Program-made: the position numbers and the translations under genes
Part shown: in pieces, positions 62,205-64,000 of the stretch
How positions within the stretch are numbered: position 1 is the stretch's first letter
Layout of the letters: each line of letters begins with the position of its first letter
The notes under the pieces: generated by a model
What the model saw: the letters and a program-made list of their open reading frames with translations, nothing else
Told to the model about the DNA's origin: nothing
Database searches by the model: none
NCBI GenBank assembly: GCA_018343915.1
Contig: JABRWF010000008.1
Location: 1,922,001 to 1,986,000 of the forward strand
Reading direction: 5' to 3'
Origin: Agroathelia rolfsii
Taxonomy: Eukaryota > Basidiomycota > Agaricomycetes > Amylocorticiales > Amylocorticiaceae
DNA: 64,000 nt

Positions 62205-64000
62205 TTATGACAGGCGATTCGCAGCTCTCGTTCTGATCATCGAGATTTTATCGTCGGATAATGGCCGGATATCGCATTGGAATGGTAAGGGGTAGCTGTA
62301 TCAAGATGTTTATTTAGTTCAAGTTTAATTGAACAATCTGAGCTCGAGAAGGCGAGTTGGAAGCTGCGAGACCCTTACCTAACGAGACCACTGGCAAAGG
62401 ATGGAATGATGGGTATCGTCTTTCCGTCCTTGTCTTTTGCGGGAGATATCTCGAAGCAAGCCAGGATGGAGGCTACAAGAACAAAGAGAGAGCCTTCCGC
62501 AAACGCCCGGCCGGGACATAGTCTAATGACGCTTATTTGAACATAAAGAATGGTGGACATATATGCTTGCTCACCGTCGACCGAAACCAAAGATGTAGTT
62601 ATATGGGTCTACAGGAGCAGAATCGTCAAGGAACCGCTCGGGTATGAACGCTTTAGGATCGCCTTTGTCATTGGTCTCCAGGCTGACACCCCTATAGATG
62701 CCTCAAGTCTGAATCACTTTATTACGAAGGATTGAACAAAGAATACGGACCAGACGTTAGGTATCACAGTTGTTCCAGCTGGAATGAAGTATCCTTGTAA
62801 AGAAAGGAAAACTCAGAGACACCGCTAAACACGAGTGGTACGGTAACCCAGATAAATACCTTTATATTCATCGTCCGTGGCCGCACGTCGTGGGATACCT
62901 ATGACAGAATCAGACATCTTTGCTACAGGAAATCACTACTTGAAGACCAAAAAAAAGGAGCCTACCCAGGGGAAGAACTACTTGCCACCTGGTAACTTCC
63001 TTTACCAGGGCAAGAACATACGGGATATCATTGATGTCAGCAACAGTCGGCAGACGCTCGTGACCAATAGCGTGCAAGATGTGTTCACGTGCTGTTTGCT
63101 GTTTCTCAGGATACATTGCCATCAGCATTAAGAAGACGATGATAGTGGCGTATGTCTGATAAATAACGGGAAGAACATTAGCAACGAAACATCAGTATCA
63201 GTGATGGTAGGTGGAGAAAGACTGACGCTTTCGCCTCCAGCTAGCATAATTGAGAGAATGTATTCGTTAGATGGTTTGATGATGGCTGAAATGATGACCG
63301 GGATAGATAAACGCACCTGCATACATGGTACCCGCAGTCCAGCGGACCACATGCTCGAATTCCTCCTGGGTAAAGCCATTTGGCACTGAGAAATTAGAAA
63401 GAACATCCTGCGTGAAGGACGGACGAGCGGTGCCTTCTGCCTGGTTCGGGTAAAAATTCAAAGCCTGCCGAGAGAGAGAGAGAGAGAAACTGACCATCTG
63501 CTGCTTGACATACAGAAACGGCTCCGTAACAAGCTTCTCGATCATCAGCCTTGTTACTTCCCCGTCCTCCCAGAACGTGACAAATGGCACCCACGGACGT
63601 AAGATGTGTCTCACTTTTATCGGGCTCAGTCTAACCCTTGTTCAAAGGCCCGGTTCTAGGTCACTTACGAAAGGGAAATATGTCCACGATGTACTTGCCC
63701 GGGATCATAGCTGCCGTCACTCGGTGCATCGTTTTCTCTGCATGATCAATATACTGTTCCCAATTTCGTAAATATGTTACATGTATAATGAAAGCGATGA
63801 AGAGAATAGCTAACCTTTACATCCGCTTCTTCGGCAGTTAATCCATATGTGATGCCCATTACAAGGCGCCCAGCAGTCCTATGATAGATCGAAGTGGGGT
63901 GAGTAACACTGACCCGATCAATTTCGACGGTTGGTGCCCTACATGCGAACGTGATCACGGAACTCGAGGGGTGTTTCGAGTAGCTCCAGAAGTAAGAGGG
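62205..64000 (-). CDS. Cytochrome P450 (5' part beyond window)
   Basis: Haem-thiolate monooxygenase of the kind common in basidiomycete accessory metabolism. Minus-strand exons, from the window edge: LLELLETPLEFRDHVRMTAG, RLVMGITYGLTAEEADVK, PWVPFVTFWEDGEV, LSNFSVPNGFTQEEFEHVVR with the I-helix motif AGGES, LMAMYPEKQQTAREHILHAI, the ExxR motif in LVKEVTRWQ, AFIPERFLDDSAPVDPYNYI and the haem loop FGFGRRLCPGRAFAEGSL; the end is RTRAANRLS at 62205. All P450 landmarks present in this part are intact. The N-terminal membrane anchor would lie to the right of 64000. The O-methylsterigmatocystin oxidoreductase-like group is likely, but the exact CYP family cannot be assigned. Confidence 0.9.

Overview
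This is a window of a filamentous basidiomycete genome, most likely Agaricomycetes. Genes carry many short introns (about 45-80 nt, GT..AG), and several families typical of mushroom-forming fungi are present: a FunK1 kinase, a C2-NACHT-WD40 NLR, a DUF6533 membrane protein and class I sesquiterpene synthases. There is no sign of bacterial or viral DNA. Gene models below were joined by hand from splice sites and reading phase. Where exons are listed, the phases agree and the coding frame stays open, unless stated otherwise.

Layout. 0-19 kb: the 3' part of a trimethyllysine dioxygenase gene runs off the left edge. A FunK1 kinase, a 5'-truncated homocitrate synthase pseudogene, a 1,649-residue NLR with 14 WD40 repeats, a FunK1 relic and the intact homocitrate synthase follow. 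The kinase and the synthase each occur twice, once intact and once as debris, which suggests an old duplication with reciprocal loss. 19-27 kb: an intron-bearing tRNA-Lys(CUU), a DUF6533 protein, and one open reading frame that joins a complete cystathionine beta-lyase to a complete mevalonate kinase, head to head with a SWC6/VPS71-like gene. 28-37 kb: a sesquiterpene synthase patch with two intact genes (353 and 352 residues, identical intron phases), one full-length pseudogene and one internally deleted fragment, with a large foldback repeat between copies. 37-52 kb: a TRAP-alpha-like ER protein, a complex I PDSW-like subunit, two adjacent PHD-finger paralogues, a secreted GH51 arabinofuranosidase and a PAC1-like proteasome assembly chaperone. 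54-64 kb: a 788-residue unknown protein with a duplicated motif, an AsnB-type asparagine synthetase, and a cytochrome P450 that runs off the right edge.

The most striking observation is the first PHD protein (42118-44413). It carries six copies of the histone H3 tail core QTARK, and one copy is identical to H3 residues 2-11. The second is the predicted lyase-kinase fusion. The two intact terpene synthases, supplied in principle by the isoprenoid pathway in which mevalonate kinase acts, and the P450 30 kb away could contribute to terpenoid metabolism, but no compact biosynthetic cluster is visible.
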